64,000 nucleotides of DNA from Candidatus Gastranaerophilales bacterium (GTDB lineage: Bacteria > Cyanobacteriota > Vampirovibrionia > Gastranaerophilales > Gastranaerophilaceae): contig CALVEM010000007.1 of the NCBI GenBank assembly GCA_944326605.1, positions 1 through 64,000 on the forward strand, given 5' to 3'. The notes under the pieces were generated by a model, which saw nothing but the letters and a program-made list of their open reading frames with translations, was not told the DNA's origin and searched no databases. Made by a program: the position numbers and the translations under genes. Shown here piece after piece: positions 56,316-64,000 of this stretch; position 1 is the stretch's first letter, and every line of letters begins with the position of its first letter.

Positions 56316-56327
56316 ATCTTTTTAGTT

Positions 56328-58046
56328 TTAGTTGTATAAAGGTGCAAGTTTAGCGGATTGCTGGGGTATTACACCTTCTTCGATTGATTGATATACTCTG
56401 TAATCAATTACAGGGAAGCAGTTATCAATGCTTTCTATTTCTTTAAGTTTGGCCTCATCAATATTTCCGCTTTCAATCATGTCACAGATTGTTTCAAACC
56501 TGTCAACGTGTTCTCTGAACCTGTCTGTTGCGTAATCTTTAGCCTGCCATGTTGTAATTAAGAAAGGCCAATCTGAACTTTGTAATAAAAGATTTTCTCT
56601 TGCCATCTGGTTTAATGCTCTGTGCAGAAGTTTATCTTGCGGGATTTGGGGATATTTGTCCGCTATAGCATTAATTCGTTTTTCGCAGGCATGGATTATC
56701 GGCCACATCCATTCTGTTAAATGGTTATTCCATACATAGAAGTGTCCACCCTGTCCCCATGAGCTTTCAGGAATTTGAATAGCTTCTTTAGGCGGGTAAG
56801 TATGGATGTATTCGCCTGCAGTCATCCTTTCGACTTCCGGAAGGTAAGTTGCAAATTTTTTAATAACCTGTTTAATAAATTCAACACCTTCAAACCACCA
56901 GTGTCCGAAAAGTTCTGTATCAAATGATACCATTACAAGGCCTTCTTTGCCTGTCGCTTTTTTGTAATCATTAAGCATATGGTAAATTAGTGTTGTGTAA
57001 TGATCGGAGTTTTCGTTAACTTTATTTAAAGCAAGAACAGGGTCATAAAGCATTTTGTCCCCTAAATCGGTTGTTGGAGATGTGATCCTCCAGTAATGCA
57101 TACCGGATTTGTCATCTTTTTTGTGGAATTCTCTGAAACATCCGTCTCCCGGATAGCCGTCAGCAGCTGACCAAACCTGATAACCTGCTCTGTCGTTTCT
57201 GCCCATAACAGCTACCTGAGCATCAGGAAGCCAGTAAGCAGAATAAGTATCATAACCTGTTGCCGGACGTTCAGGAAGCGGGATGTATTCGATATTTCCG
57301 TAGACACCGATTACACGTCTGTTTCCGATTGAATTTCCACCTTCTATAACGTGGGATTCTGTGAAGAAGTATTCAATGCCATTGTTTTGCAATGTTACTT
57401 CAATAGCGGGTCTCCAGTGTTTTTTACCATCTTTACCAACGTATTCGTAACCTTGTCTGTAAGCACATTCAGGAAGCCAGCAACCGCAAGCTTTTTTGCC
57501 AAATAATCTTTTTGTAGTGTCGGAACCGACTTTGAACTGTGCATTTAAGTTACTGTCAGTTGCCAATAACGGAGAAAATCCGTGTGTTGCACCGGATGTC
57601 GTAATTTCAATGCATCCGAGGTCTTGATATTTTTTAAATTGGGCAATTAAATCCATTCCGTATTTATTAACAAAAGAATCTTTGATATGGGTAAACCAGT
57701 CAAAATAATATTTTGCCAGATATTTAAGGTGCTGTGAGTGTGCAACTTTTGGATCAGGATATCTTTCCAGATCTTTAGAGACTTGAGCAAGTCTTGAATC
57801 CAGATATTTAACAAATCCTTCCTGTAAATATCTGTCATTGAGCTGTTCTGCCAAAATCGGGGTAATACCGACGGTTAATTTAGCTTTGATACCTTCTTCA
57901 TACAATTCAGAAATTGCATTCAGCAAGGGAACGTAAGTTTCTGCCATGCATTCATAAAGGTTTTCTTCCCCGAAAGGCCACATACCGGCTTTTCTGTAAT
58001 AAGGAAGGTGGCTGTGTAACATAAATACGAATTGTCCTACTGACAT
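56328..58046 (-). CDS. GH57 glycogen/1,4-alpha-glucan branching enzyme (DUF1957)
   Basis: 572 residues from ATG 58046; GGAGG lies five bases upstream and inside the alternative ATG 58058. GH57 motifs: HSHLPYYRKAGMWPFGEE at the start, GCWLPECAYRQGYEY (nucleophile Glu, about residue 189), SFDTELFGHWWFEGVEF (acid Asp, about 373) and the C-terminal DUF1957 helices with WPFLITTWQAKDYATDRF. Transfers alpha-1,4 chains to 1,6 positions. Cyanobacteria and many anaerobes carry this type. With the GH13 protein at 10803 it points to storage glucan metabolism. Confidence 0.93.
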   Translation of the reverse strand: MSVGQFVFMLHSHLPYYRKAGMWPFGEENLYECMAETYVPLLNAISELYEEGIKAKLTVGITPILAEQLNDRYLQEGFVKYLDSRLAQVSKDLERYPDPKVAHSQHLKYLAKYYFDWFTHIKDSFVNKYGMDLIAQFKKYQDLGCIEITTSGATHGFSPLLATDSNLNAQFKVGSDTTKRLFGKKACGCWLPECAYRQGYEYVGKDGKKHWRPAIEVTLQNNGIEYFFTESHVIEGGNSIGNRRVIGVYGNIEYIPLPERPATGYDTYSAYWLPDAQVAVMGRNDRAGYQVWSAADGYPGDGCFREFHKKDDKSGMHYWRITSPTTDLGDKMLYDPVLALNKVNENSDHYTTLIYHMLNDYKKATGKEGLVMVSFDTELFGHWWFEGVEFIKQVIKKFATYLPEVERMTAGEYIHTYPPKEAIQIPESSWGQGGHFYVWNNHLTEWMWPIIHACEKRINAIADKYPQIPQDKLLHRALNQMARENLLLQSSDWPFLITTWQAKDYATDRFREHVDRFETICDMIESGNIDEAKLKEIESIDNCFPVIDYRVYQSIEEGVIPQQSAKLAPLYN

Positions 58047-58266
58047 CTGTGCCTCCATATCTTAGTTTAAACGAATTATTATATAACTATAATTCTTTCT
58101 TATATAATATTTATACCACAAACGTTTAAAAAATATAATCCTGTAGAACTAATTCTTGTGTATACTGTTACAATTTTTAACAGTAAAAATTACACTAAAT
58201 GCTATAATTGTAATATTTATCTATAAATAAGATTTATGTTATATCTTAATAAAGATTATTATATTA

Positions 58267-58295
58267 TTGCAAATTAATATTTTTTTGTTTAAAAT
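58267..58295 (+). promoter_or_regulatory. Promoter of rpsT
   Basis: TTGCAA at 58267-58272, 17-base spacer, TAAAAT at 58290-58295. The leader that follows contains GTCCGG/CCGGAC (58319-58339), possibly an autoregulatory hairpin of S20. The 308 bp between the two genes holds nothing else. Confidence 0.6.
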
Positions 58296-58366
58296 AAGTC
58301 TGCTCACATCCTCAGATTGTCCGGAGTCATTAACCGGACTAAGAGTAAAGAAAGGCAAAAATAAAA

Positions 58367-58636
58367 ATGGCAAATATTAAATCTGCTAAAAAAAGAGTAT
58401 TAACAGCTGAAAGAAACAGAGTTAGAAACGTTGCTTTCAAAACATCTATTAAAACTGCTGTTAAGAAAGTATTAGAACTGGCAAAAGCTGACGATAAAGA
58501 GGCTTTAAATTCAGCAATGTCAAGAGCATATCAGTTATGCGACAAAGCTGTATCTAAAGGAATTTTGCATAAAAATACAGCAGCCAGAAAAAAATCAAGA
58601 TTAACAAAAGCTGTAAACAAATTACAGTCAAAATAA
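58367..58636 (+). CDS. rpsT: 30S ribosomal protein S20
   Basis: 89 residues, highly basic, all-helical. ANIKSAKKRVLTAERNRVRN and HKNTAARKKSRLTKAVNKLQ are the family signature. Primary binder of the 16S 5' domain. GAAAGGC before ATG. Single gene with its own promoter and terminator. Confidence 0.97.
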   Translation: MANIKSAKKRVLTAERNRVRNVAFKTSIKTAVKKVLELAKADDKEALNSAMSRAYQLCDKAVSKGILHKNTAARKKSRLTKAVNKLQSK

Positions 58637-58659
58637 TCCGCTGATTTAAAAATTGTTTG

Positions 58660-58690
58660 AACCGTCTCTTTTTAAGAGACGGTTCTTTTA
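58660..58690 (+). terminator. Terminator of rpsT
   Basis: AACCGTCTCTT/AAGAGACGGTT perfect 11-base stem, TTT loop, followed by CTTTTA. Confidence 0.9.
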
Positions 58691-58764
58691 TATTGAAAAA
58701 TTAGATTAATCTGTTATAATTAATAATATCAAGTGAAAAACTATAATAAGAAGAAGGAGTAATT

Positions 58765-59933
58765 ATGAAAAGATTATTAGAAATTTTAGATAGCTTCGGG
58801 GGGGGGGCGTTGTAGGCTCCGCCGGCGGCAAAGAGGCAGCTAGAAGCAAAGACGCCAAGAGGCAAAGATGCGAAGCCAGTATCGAAAACACTAAACTCTT
58901 CCTTCCCTTGTTAGGGAAGGATAAGAGGATGGGTAACAATCATCAATACCCACCCCATCCCTCTTCCATAGGAGAGGGAGAAGAAAAAAATAATCCCCTC
59001 TCCCTCTGGGAGAGGGAGCAGTTGTGCGAACAAGTTGAGCATACAACTGCGGGAGAGGGTGCTAACAGATGTCAAGACGTTCAGAAGTCAGGAGTTCAAG
59101 CTGACGTTCATAAGATCCTGAAACAAGTTCAGGATGACATGAATATTTGCCTGAAACGAACTTACTCACATATTAACTTATTTACTTATTCACCTCGTAA
59201 ACGCGTAGCGTTTACGCTAGCCGAGATTTTAATCACCCTCGGCATAATAGGTGTTGTTGCCGCTATGACTATGCCGTCTTTGATTGCAGATTATAAAAAT
59301 AAAGAATTTGCAGTCAGGGCAAAGCGGACTTATTCTGTTATATCTCAGGCAATAAAACTTTATGAGGCTGAAAACGGAACCCCCGGCGATGTTACAGGGT
59401 TGTTCGATACTTCAAAAACGTCAAAAGAAGTTTTGACAAATTTTTCAAAATATTTTGACGGTGCAAAACTTTGCTTAACTCCGTCAAAAGACTGTAAATT
59501 ATATGCTCATAATGTCTTATGGGCAAGTCCTTTGTACGATGAAAATTCTTCGGCTTTTGCGGATGGTTCTTTTAATTATTATCCTACAATTATGTTAAAA
59601 GACGGATCTATGATTTTATTAATACAGTATTCTTCCTGTACCAGAACTGAAACGGCAAAACAATTTGATTCTGATGGTAAAGTTGTTGTAGATAATGATG
59701 GTAATCCTGTAACCTATACAATTACATATAATTATTGTGCGGATATAGCATTTGATACAAACGGAAATTCCAGACCAAATCAATACGGAGCGGATGTGTT
59801 TCAGTTAAGAGTAAATGAAAATGGAAAATTTACTACCGGTTGGGATAAAACAGGCTGGGCAAGTTTGAAAAATATTTTAGGCGGCGGTGATCCGATCTAT
59901 ACCAGATATACTGAAGGGCAGAAAAAAGATTAA
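58765..59933 (+). CDS. Phase-variable prepilin-like protein
   Basis: ATG at 58765 (AAGGAG, spacing 8) reads MKRLLEILDSF, ten G, then stops at TAG after two more codons. With 11 G (or 8) the frame continues to 59933. The in-frame remainder includes a repeat-derived leader of over 100 residues, PRKRVA|FTLAEILITLGIIGVVAAM (prepilin signal and stem), and a mature domain with LKDGSMILLIQYS and the block D-T-N-G-N-S-R-P-N-x-x-G-x-D, as in the pilin-like proteins at 1556 and 22315. The first 100 leader residues (for example ERE-type and ILKQVQDDMN parts) come from non-coding-type repeats. TTG at 58908 is not a good start. Surface role inferred. Confidence 0.8.
58798..58807. repeat. G10 homopolymer tract, locus 4
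   Basis: Ten G after codon 11 of the gene at 58765. As in loci 2 and 3, one more G restores the frame. Confidence 0.95.
58809..58881 (+). repeat. Cassette following the G tract, copy 2
   Basis: Begins GTTGTAGGCTCCGCCGGCGG; matches 7351-7423 with about eight differences, several of them synonymous in the restored frame (VGSAGGKEAARSKDAKRQRC). Confidence 0.85.
58898..59200. repeat. Repeat-rich leader of the prepilin gene
   Basis: Mosaic of short repeats: GAGAGGGAG-type palindromes (58970-59022) related to 27573-27610, AAACAAGTTCAGGATGAC (about 59122) related to 9336, and a TTACTTATTCACCT piece (about 59183) matching the arm of the MITE-like repeat at 27345-27707. Confidence 0.7.
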
Positions 59934-59997
59934 TAAAAGTTCATAAAAATTTATTATACTTATTGCACCATTGTAAAAAAAGTGGTAAAATAAGTAT

Positions 59998-60630
59998 ATG
60001 ATTTCTGCAGCTCTTTTATTATTTATAATTGTGTTGTTGGTATCTTATATAATTTTTGCGTCATGCAAACATTTGATATATAAGTTAAATAAACGTGTTC
60101 TTGCAAGGAATATTGCAATTATCAAAAACGGTCAGTATCTTTCAAATTTTGAAAATTTAACTGAGGATGAAATAAGAGAGAAAATTATTATCCCGTTTTT
60201 TCAGGTATTAGGTTATAACACTTATGACAGAAGAGAATTCCCTGTGTTCCGGAAACGTGCTCCTTTTTTGCCTGATTATATTACTAAGAAATGGGACAGC
60301 AGCAGGCTTTGTAAGCGTTCATTGTATATAAAATATGACAATTTTGCTGATGATGCAGTTGATTTGAAAAATAATAAGTACACGGATGACAGAATTCAGG
60401 GCGTAAATATTGATGAATTGATGAATAAGCTCTACTTCTGGGGTGAATGTTATGTGTTGACAAACGGGTATTTGTACCTGTTTTTTGATAAGCATTATAA
60501 AATGGGAAGTCATAAATTTAAATTCTGTTTTAACCTGAAAAGTTTTAGCAAATCCGATATAGAAAAGCTTGCTTATTATACAAAGCAGTATATGTTTCTT
60601 GAAATTTCTGATGTGTACCGGGTTGATTAG
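59998..60630 (+). CDS. Membrane-anchored protein with HSDR_N-like domain
   Basis: 210 residues. One N-terminal membrane helix (LLLFIIVLLVSYIIFASC), then NLTEDEIREKIIIPFFQVLGYNTYD, which fits the start of the type I restriction HsdR N-terminal nuclease-like domain, followed by a candidate acidic residue in LPDYI and a TNGYLYLFFDKH segment matching the family end. The canonical Glu-x-Lys of the nuclease site is not evident. Hence a nuclease-like domain, possibly inactive, at the membrane. Family assignment is tentative. Confidence 0.5.
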   Translation: MISAALLLFIIVLLVSYIIFASCKHLIYKLNKRVLARNIAIIKNGQYLSNFENLTEDEIREKIIIPFFQVLGYNTYDRREFPVFRKRAPFLPDYITKKWDSSRLCKRSLYIKYDNFADDAVDLKNNKYTDDRIQGVNIDELMNKLYFWGECYVLTNGYLYLFFDKHYKMGSHKFKFCFNLKSFSKSDIEKLAYYTKQYMFLEISDVYRVD

Positions 60631-60762
60631 TTAATTTATTTTTTTTATATTATATGTAAAAAATAGTCTCTGATAATTTAATTTGAGGCAAATTTTTTTA
60701 TTTTTTTTAATATAATAAACTTATATGTTGTAAAGATGTATTTTTAGAAAGGATAATGTGTG

Positions 60763-61617
60763 ATGTCTATTACATTAGGAACTCAAAGAGTGGGTAATAA
60801 TCAATTTATAAGAGTTATTGGAAAAGGTAAGTCTTTAAAACGTTTTGTAACACAAAGGATTGGCGGTAATCAATTAATTCATGTATTTGATCAGGATGGA
60901 AAACGTGTTACAAGTAGAATTAAAGCTATTTCAGACTTGGTTGTCGGCGATAAAAATGTAAAAAGGATAACAAAAGTTTTAGAAGAATGCAAAGAGAAAC
61001 CTACTTCTTGTACTCGAGTTAGTACTCTTTCAGGCAAGGTTGTAGGCGGTAAAATTGTAAGGAGGGGAACAGCTATTGTCTCTGATAGATTCACAAAGGG
61101 ACTATTCACAAATGAGCTTCCTTTTAAGAAGATTACAACTGACAGGGTTTATGGTGCTTCCGGAAAACTTATCGGTTCTCGTGCAGTATTTGAAACAGGA
61201 GATTCTGCTGATAATATGAGAAAAGTTGCGTCAGCAAAACAAGGCAGTGATGATATAAGATTGACAAAGTTTTTTAAAAATCAGCTTATTTACGAAAAAT
61301 GTGCTCTTATCGGTGTAAACACCGGATCTGCTTATAAGGCTCGGTTTACTGATATTAAAATGTATTATAATCATAAAGGACTGCCTATGCCTGATAACCG
61401 TTTTCAGTCAAGCTTACCTTCTTCAAATATGTCGTTACGTGCAATGATTGACTGGAAGAACGTTAATTTGCCTAAATATTCATACGTAAGACCTGAATTC
61501 AAACTTCAAAAATTGGATATAAATATAACTAATGCTAAAACTCTATTTGCGCCGATTGATACCGATTTTAATAGTGTAAACACTTCATTAGGTGCTTTTT
61601 TAGATAAAAATGTTTAA
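60763..61617 (+). CDS. Hypothetical protein
   Basis: 284 residues from ATG 60763 (AAAGGA, spacing 9). Unknown family. The first 60 residues contain two similar beta-rich units (RVGNNQFIRVIGKGK and RIGGNQLIHVFDQDGK), then KVVGGKIVRRGTAIVSDRF and a C-terminal part with YNHKGLPMPDNRFQSS and DWKNVNLPKYSYVRPEF. No signal peptide or membrane helix. A terminator follows. Confidence 0.6.
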   Translation: MSITLGTQRVGNNQFIRVIGKGKSLKRFVTQRIGGNQLIHVFDQDGKRVTSRIKAISDLVVGDKNVKRITKVLEECKEKPTSCTRVSTLSGKVVGGKIVRRGTAIVSDRFTKGLFTNELPFKKITTDRVYGASGKLIGSRAVFETGDSADNMRKVASAKQGSDDIRLTKFFKNQLIYEKCALIGVNTGSAYKARFTDIKMYYNHKGLPMPDNRFQSSLPSSNMSLRAMIDWKNVNLPKYSYVRPEFKLQKLDINITNAKTLFAPIDTDFNSVNTSLGAFLDKNV

Positions 61618-61630
61618 TTGCTGAAACACA

Positions 61631-61664
61631 GAAACAACAGGTTATTAATCCGGTTGTTTTTTTT
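61631..61664 (+). terminator. Terminator after the hypothetical gene
   Basis: AACAAC-GG / CC-GTTGTT stem with two single mismatches, followed by eight T. Confidence 0.75.
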
Positions 61665-61759
61665 ATGTTCAGCTGCTGATTAATATTATGTAAAGATAGT
61701 AGTAATTAAATATTTATTGAGTATAATTATCTTATTATAAGATTATTTAGTAAAGAAAG

Positions 61760-62560
61760 ATGGTTATGCAAGATAATTTAGAAAGAAAACCTATTAAAAA
61801 CATAGATTTTAATATTGATCTGGCACAGAGTTTCGGAATTTATAAAAACAATTCTGAATTTGAGCTGCTTGATTATGCGAGTTCAGTAAATATTTCCTGC
61901 GGTTTCCATGCGGGGGACCCTCTGACTATAAAAAATGCACTTTTAAAAGCAAAAGAAAAAAATGTTGTGGTGGGTGCTCATATAGGTTTTGACGATATTC
62001 AAGGTTTTGGATACCGCGATATGGACTTGACTGATGATGAGATTGAGGCTCTTGTTATTTATCAGGTCGGAGCATTGATGTCTTTTGCTAAAACCTTACA
62101 TCTTGAAATTGAACATGTGCGTCCGCATGGTGCTATGTACAAACGCTGCGCAGATGATTTTTCTTTTGCATGTTCAGTTGCAAAAGCTGTTCAAAAATGT
62201 TCAAAATGGCTTGTTTATTACGGGGCATCAGGAGAAATTACGGAAAAAACAGGCGAATTGATAAATATTCCCGTTGCACAGGAAGTTTGTCTTGAAAAGA
62301 TGTATAATGTTGACGGAACAGTAAATACTGTTGCTAAAGACAATGAAAATACAGAGGTCGAAATTCAAAGATTAAAACATTTGCTTGCAACATCTCAGGT
62401 TTCTAATATAGAAGGCGGAAAAACAGTTGTTAAGGCTGATACAATCCATTTTTCAAACAGACTTTCAAATTCTCTGGAATTGATTAGGCAGGCGCATGAT
62501 GTGATTACCCCTGTTCCCGTAAATTATAAAAATGCTTGTTTGTCAGGATGGGTGGAGTAG
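61760..62560 (+). CDS. pxpA: 5-oxoprolinase subunit A (LamB/YcsF family)
   Basis: 266 residues. Conserved: NIDLAQSFGIY (normally D-L-N-E-S-F-G), VNISCGFHAGDPLTIKNAL, VGAHIGFDDIQGFGYRDMDL and EHVRPHGAMYKRC. PxpA works with PxpB and PxpC to open 5-oxoproline; those genes are not in the window. The N-terminal motif reads DLAQSFG rather than the usual DLNESFG, so activity may differ. ATG 61760 or 61766. First gene of the pxpA-yvcK-panB set. Confidence 0.9.
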   Translation: MVMQDNLERKPIKNIDFNIDLAQSFGIYKNNSEFELLDYASSVNISCGFHAGDPLTIKNALLKAKEKNVVVGAHIGFDDIQGFGYRDMDLTDDEIEALVIYQVGALMSFAKTLHLEIEHVRPHGAMYKRCADDFSFACSVAKAVQKCSKWLVYYGASGEITEKTGELINIPVAQEVCLEKMYNVDGTVNTVAKDNENTEVEIQRLKHLLATSQVSNIEGGKTVVKADTIHFSNRLSNSLELIRQAHDVITPVPVNYKNACLSGWVE

Positions 62561-62563
62561 ATA

Positions 62564-63934
62564 ATGAGTAATAAGGTGATGAATAATTTTAGAAAAGGTA
62601 TGAAAATGCCGGTTGAGGCAAGATGGTTAATGCCCGGTTTACAGGTGAAAAGATGGTTTGCCCTTATATTTCTGGGTGCTGTTTTGATGACACTGGGCGT
62701 TCTTATTTTATTTGATATAAAACCGGTATTTTATACTATGGAATTTATCAGAAAAATTGCAATGAAGGTTTCTACCGAGTGGATTGCTTTTGCGGTTGTT
62801 ATGTTCGGTGCAGGAATATTTTTCAAAGGCTGGCAAAAAACAAATTTGTCAATGCTTGATGGAAGTGATAACGAATCTTTGCTTGAAAATCTTTACAGAA
62901 GACGGAAGCTCAACAGAGGTCCGAAAATAGTTGCTGTTGGCGGCGGTACAGGACTTTCAATGCTTTTGAAAGGAATTAAAAATATTACAAATAATATAAC
63001 TGCAGTTGTAACTGTCGGTGATGACGGCGGAAGTTCCGGCAGATTGAGAGAAGAAATGGGAGTTCTGCCTCCGGGCGATATCAGAAACTGTATAGCTGCG
63101 CTTGCAAATGATGAAGATCTTGTTACAAAACTGTTTCAGTATCGTTTTAAAACAGGTGAAGGTCTTGAAGGACACAGCTTCGGCAACCTGTTTTTAACAG
63201 CTCTGTGTTCAATTACCGGCGATATGGTTCGTGCTGTAAAAGAGTCCTCTAATGTCCTTTCAATTCGCGGTAGAGTTTTACCTTCTACCCTAGATGATAT
63301 GAAGCTTGTTGCCGAGATGGAGGACGGGAGAATTATTCACGGAGAATCAAATATTCCGGAAGCTCATGGAAAAATAAAAAGACTGTTTACCGATCCGCAA
63401 AACTGCAAGGCTCTGGATGATGTAATAGCTGCAATTCGTGATGCCGAACTGATTATTTTAGGACCGGGAAGTTTGTTCACAAGTGTTATTCCTAACCTTT
63501 TAATACCTGAGATTTCTCACGAAATTGCAAGATCAAAGGCTAAGAAAATTTATGTCTGCAATATTATGACGCAGCCGGGAGAAACTGACGGCTTCAGCGT
63601 TAGCGATCATGTAAATGCGCTTATTAAACATGCCGGCAGTAAAAAAATTATAGATACGGTTCTTGTAAATGATTATATGCCGTCAAATCTTGCTGAAAAA
63701 TATCAGCTTTCAGGCTCTTATCCTGTTAAGACCGATTATGAAAATTTGAAAAAACTCGGTATAAAGATGTTTTCAAGAAAGTTGATTGAAGATAATAAAG
63801 ACGGATTTGTAAGACACAGTTCGCATCGAGTAGCAAGAGCTATATATTACTGGTTTAGAAAAGAGCATAAAGCTGACAAAACAATAATTTCCTCTTCTCA
63901 TAAAGATGTTGAAAAACAGGGCTGTAATGTATAA
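62564..63934 (+). CDS. yvcK: YvcK/CofD-like gluconeogenesis/envelope factor with membrane anchor
   Basis: 456 residues. Two N-terminal hydrophobic helices (about 30-50 and 65-87), then the UPF0052/CofD-like domain: VGGGTGLSMLLKGIKN, TVGDDGGSSGRLREEMG, LPPGDIRNCIAAL, GHSFGNLFLTAL, GPGSLFTSVIPNLL. YvcK binds UDP-sugars and is needed in B. subtilis for growth on gluconeogenic carbon and cell-wall synthesis. The added membrane helices are common in cyanobacterial and clostridial forms. Overlaps panB start by one base. Confidence 0.93.
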   Translation: MSNKVMNNFRKGMKMPVEARWLMPGLQVKRWFALIFLGAVLMTLGVLILFDIKPVFYTMEFIRKIAMKVSTEWIAFAVVMFGAGIFFKGWQKTNLSMLDGSDNESLLENLYRRRKLNRGPKIVAVGGGTGLSMLLKGIKNITNNITAVVTVGDDGGSSGRLREEMGVLPPGDIRNCIAALANDEDLVTKLFQYRFKTGEGLEGHSFGNLFLTALCSITGDMVRAVKESSNVLSIRGRVLPSTLDDMKLVAEMEDGRIIHGESNIPEAHGKIKRLFTDPQNCKALDDVIAAIRDAELIILGPGSLFTSVIPNLLIPEISHEIARSKAKKIYVCNIMTQPGETDGFSVSDHVNALIKHAGSKKIIDTVLVNDYMPSNLAEKYQLSGSYPVKTDYENLKKLGIKMFSRKLIEDNKDGFVRHSSHRVARAIYYWFRKEHKADKTIISSSHKDVEKQGCNV

Positions 63935-64000
63935 TGATAAAGAAAGTAACTGTTAAAACAATTCAAAAATACAAAGATAATAAAGAAAAATTTTCAGTAC
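63934..64000 (+). CDS. panB: Start of 3-methyl-2-oxobutanoate hydroxymethyltransferase (partial)
   Basis: ATG at 63934 shares a base with the yvcK stop. The visible 22 residues (MIKKVTVKTIQKYKDNKEKF and SV) match the N terminus of PanB, the first enzyme of pantothenate synthesis; the window ends before the usual LTAYD motif. Assignment is by short match only. Confidence 0.6.
   Translation, partial: MIKKVTVKTIQKYKDNKEKFSV

Noticed and set aside
58908-58910. TTG 58908 as start of the third prepilin gene
   Set aside because: No RBS and located in repeat DNA; ATG 58765 has a strong RBS and joins by a one-base change of the tract.

Overview
The window looks like the chromosome of a non-photosynthetic, gut-type cyanobacterial relative (Gastranaerophilales / Vampirovibrionia, formerly Melainabacteria). 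This is an inference from several things seen together: AT-rich DNA; several short prepilin-like proteins starting with an AFTLAE-type segment; a GH57/DUF1957 glucan branching enzyme; a TerC-like DUF475 protein; a membrane-anchored YvcK/CofD protein; and many proteins of no known family that begin with a short F-x-G motif. No rRNA gene is present to settle the taxonomy.

Layout. 1-4.2 kb: the start of a poly-G-tract gene, a response regulator, speD, a prepilin-like gene, small regulators and membrane proteins, and rpsP. 4.6-10.8 kb: secA, a very unusual adhesin-like gene (prepilin stem, YadA-type head repeats, S74 chaperone tail) and ychF. 10.8-18.3 kb: a giant GH13 enzyme, ahcY, a glycosyltransferase and DUF475. 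18.4-26.1 kb: the translation cluster prfA-rnpM(ylxR)-infB, an opposing prepilin-like gene, then rbfA-truB-DUF2993-GerMN-HicB-like. 26.1-28 kb: a protein with four GntR-type winged helices, a MITE-like repeat and a CopG-type protein. 28.2-31.7 kb: pyrH-frr-cdsA-rnc-rpe. 31.6-41.6 kb: small proteins, a flavodoxin-like protein, an RND efflux operon (adaptor-pump-TolC), two F-x-G proteins and a DUF3089 hydrolase. 41.9-55.3 kb: an integrated island in the 3' end of tRNA-Asp. 55.4-64 kb: a Cys/His/Asp protein, GH57 enzyme, rpsT, another prepilin-like gene, unknowns, and pxpA-yvcK-panB (cut by the window end).

The most interesting system is a set of four G10 tracts, each lying about 10 codons after a start codon with a good ribosome binding site. 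Three lead into prepilin-like genes. In all three the rest of the gene is out of frame by the same single base: 11 (or 8) G would restore one long reading frame. This is the layout of a phase-variable (contingency) surface-protein system, or possibly of regulated slippage. Two of the three share a cassette of about 75 bp just after the G tract, and their leaders contain in-frame copies of palindromic and MITE-like repeats.

The island (21-bp direct repeats at 41918-41938 and 55296-55316) carries a tyrosine recombinase, a resolvase, a large serine recombinase, a type III restriction-modification operon with a DUF4393 (Abi-alpha-like) gene inserted between mod and res, and a putative DUF6973-type protein divergent from a small membrane protein. 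It looks like a mobile defence island.
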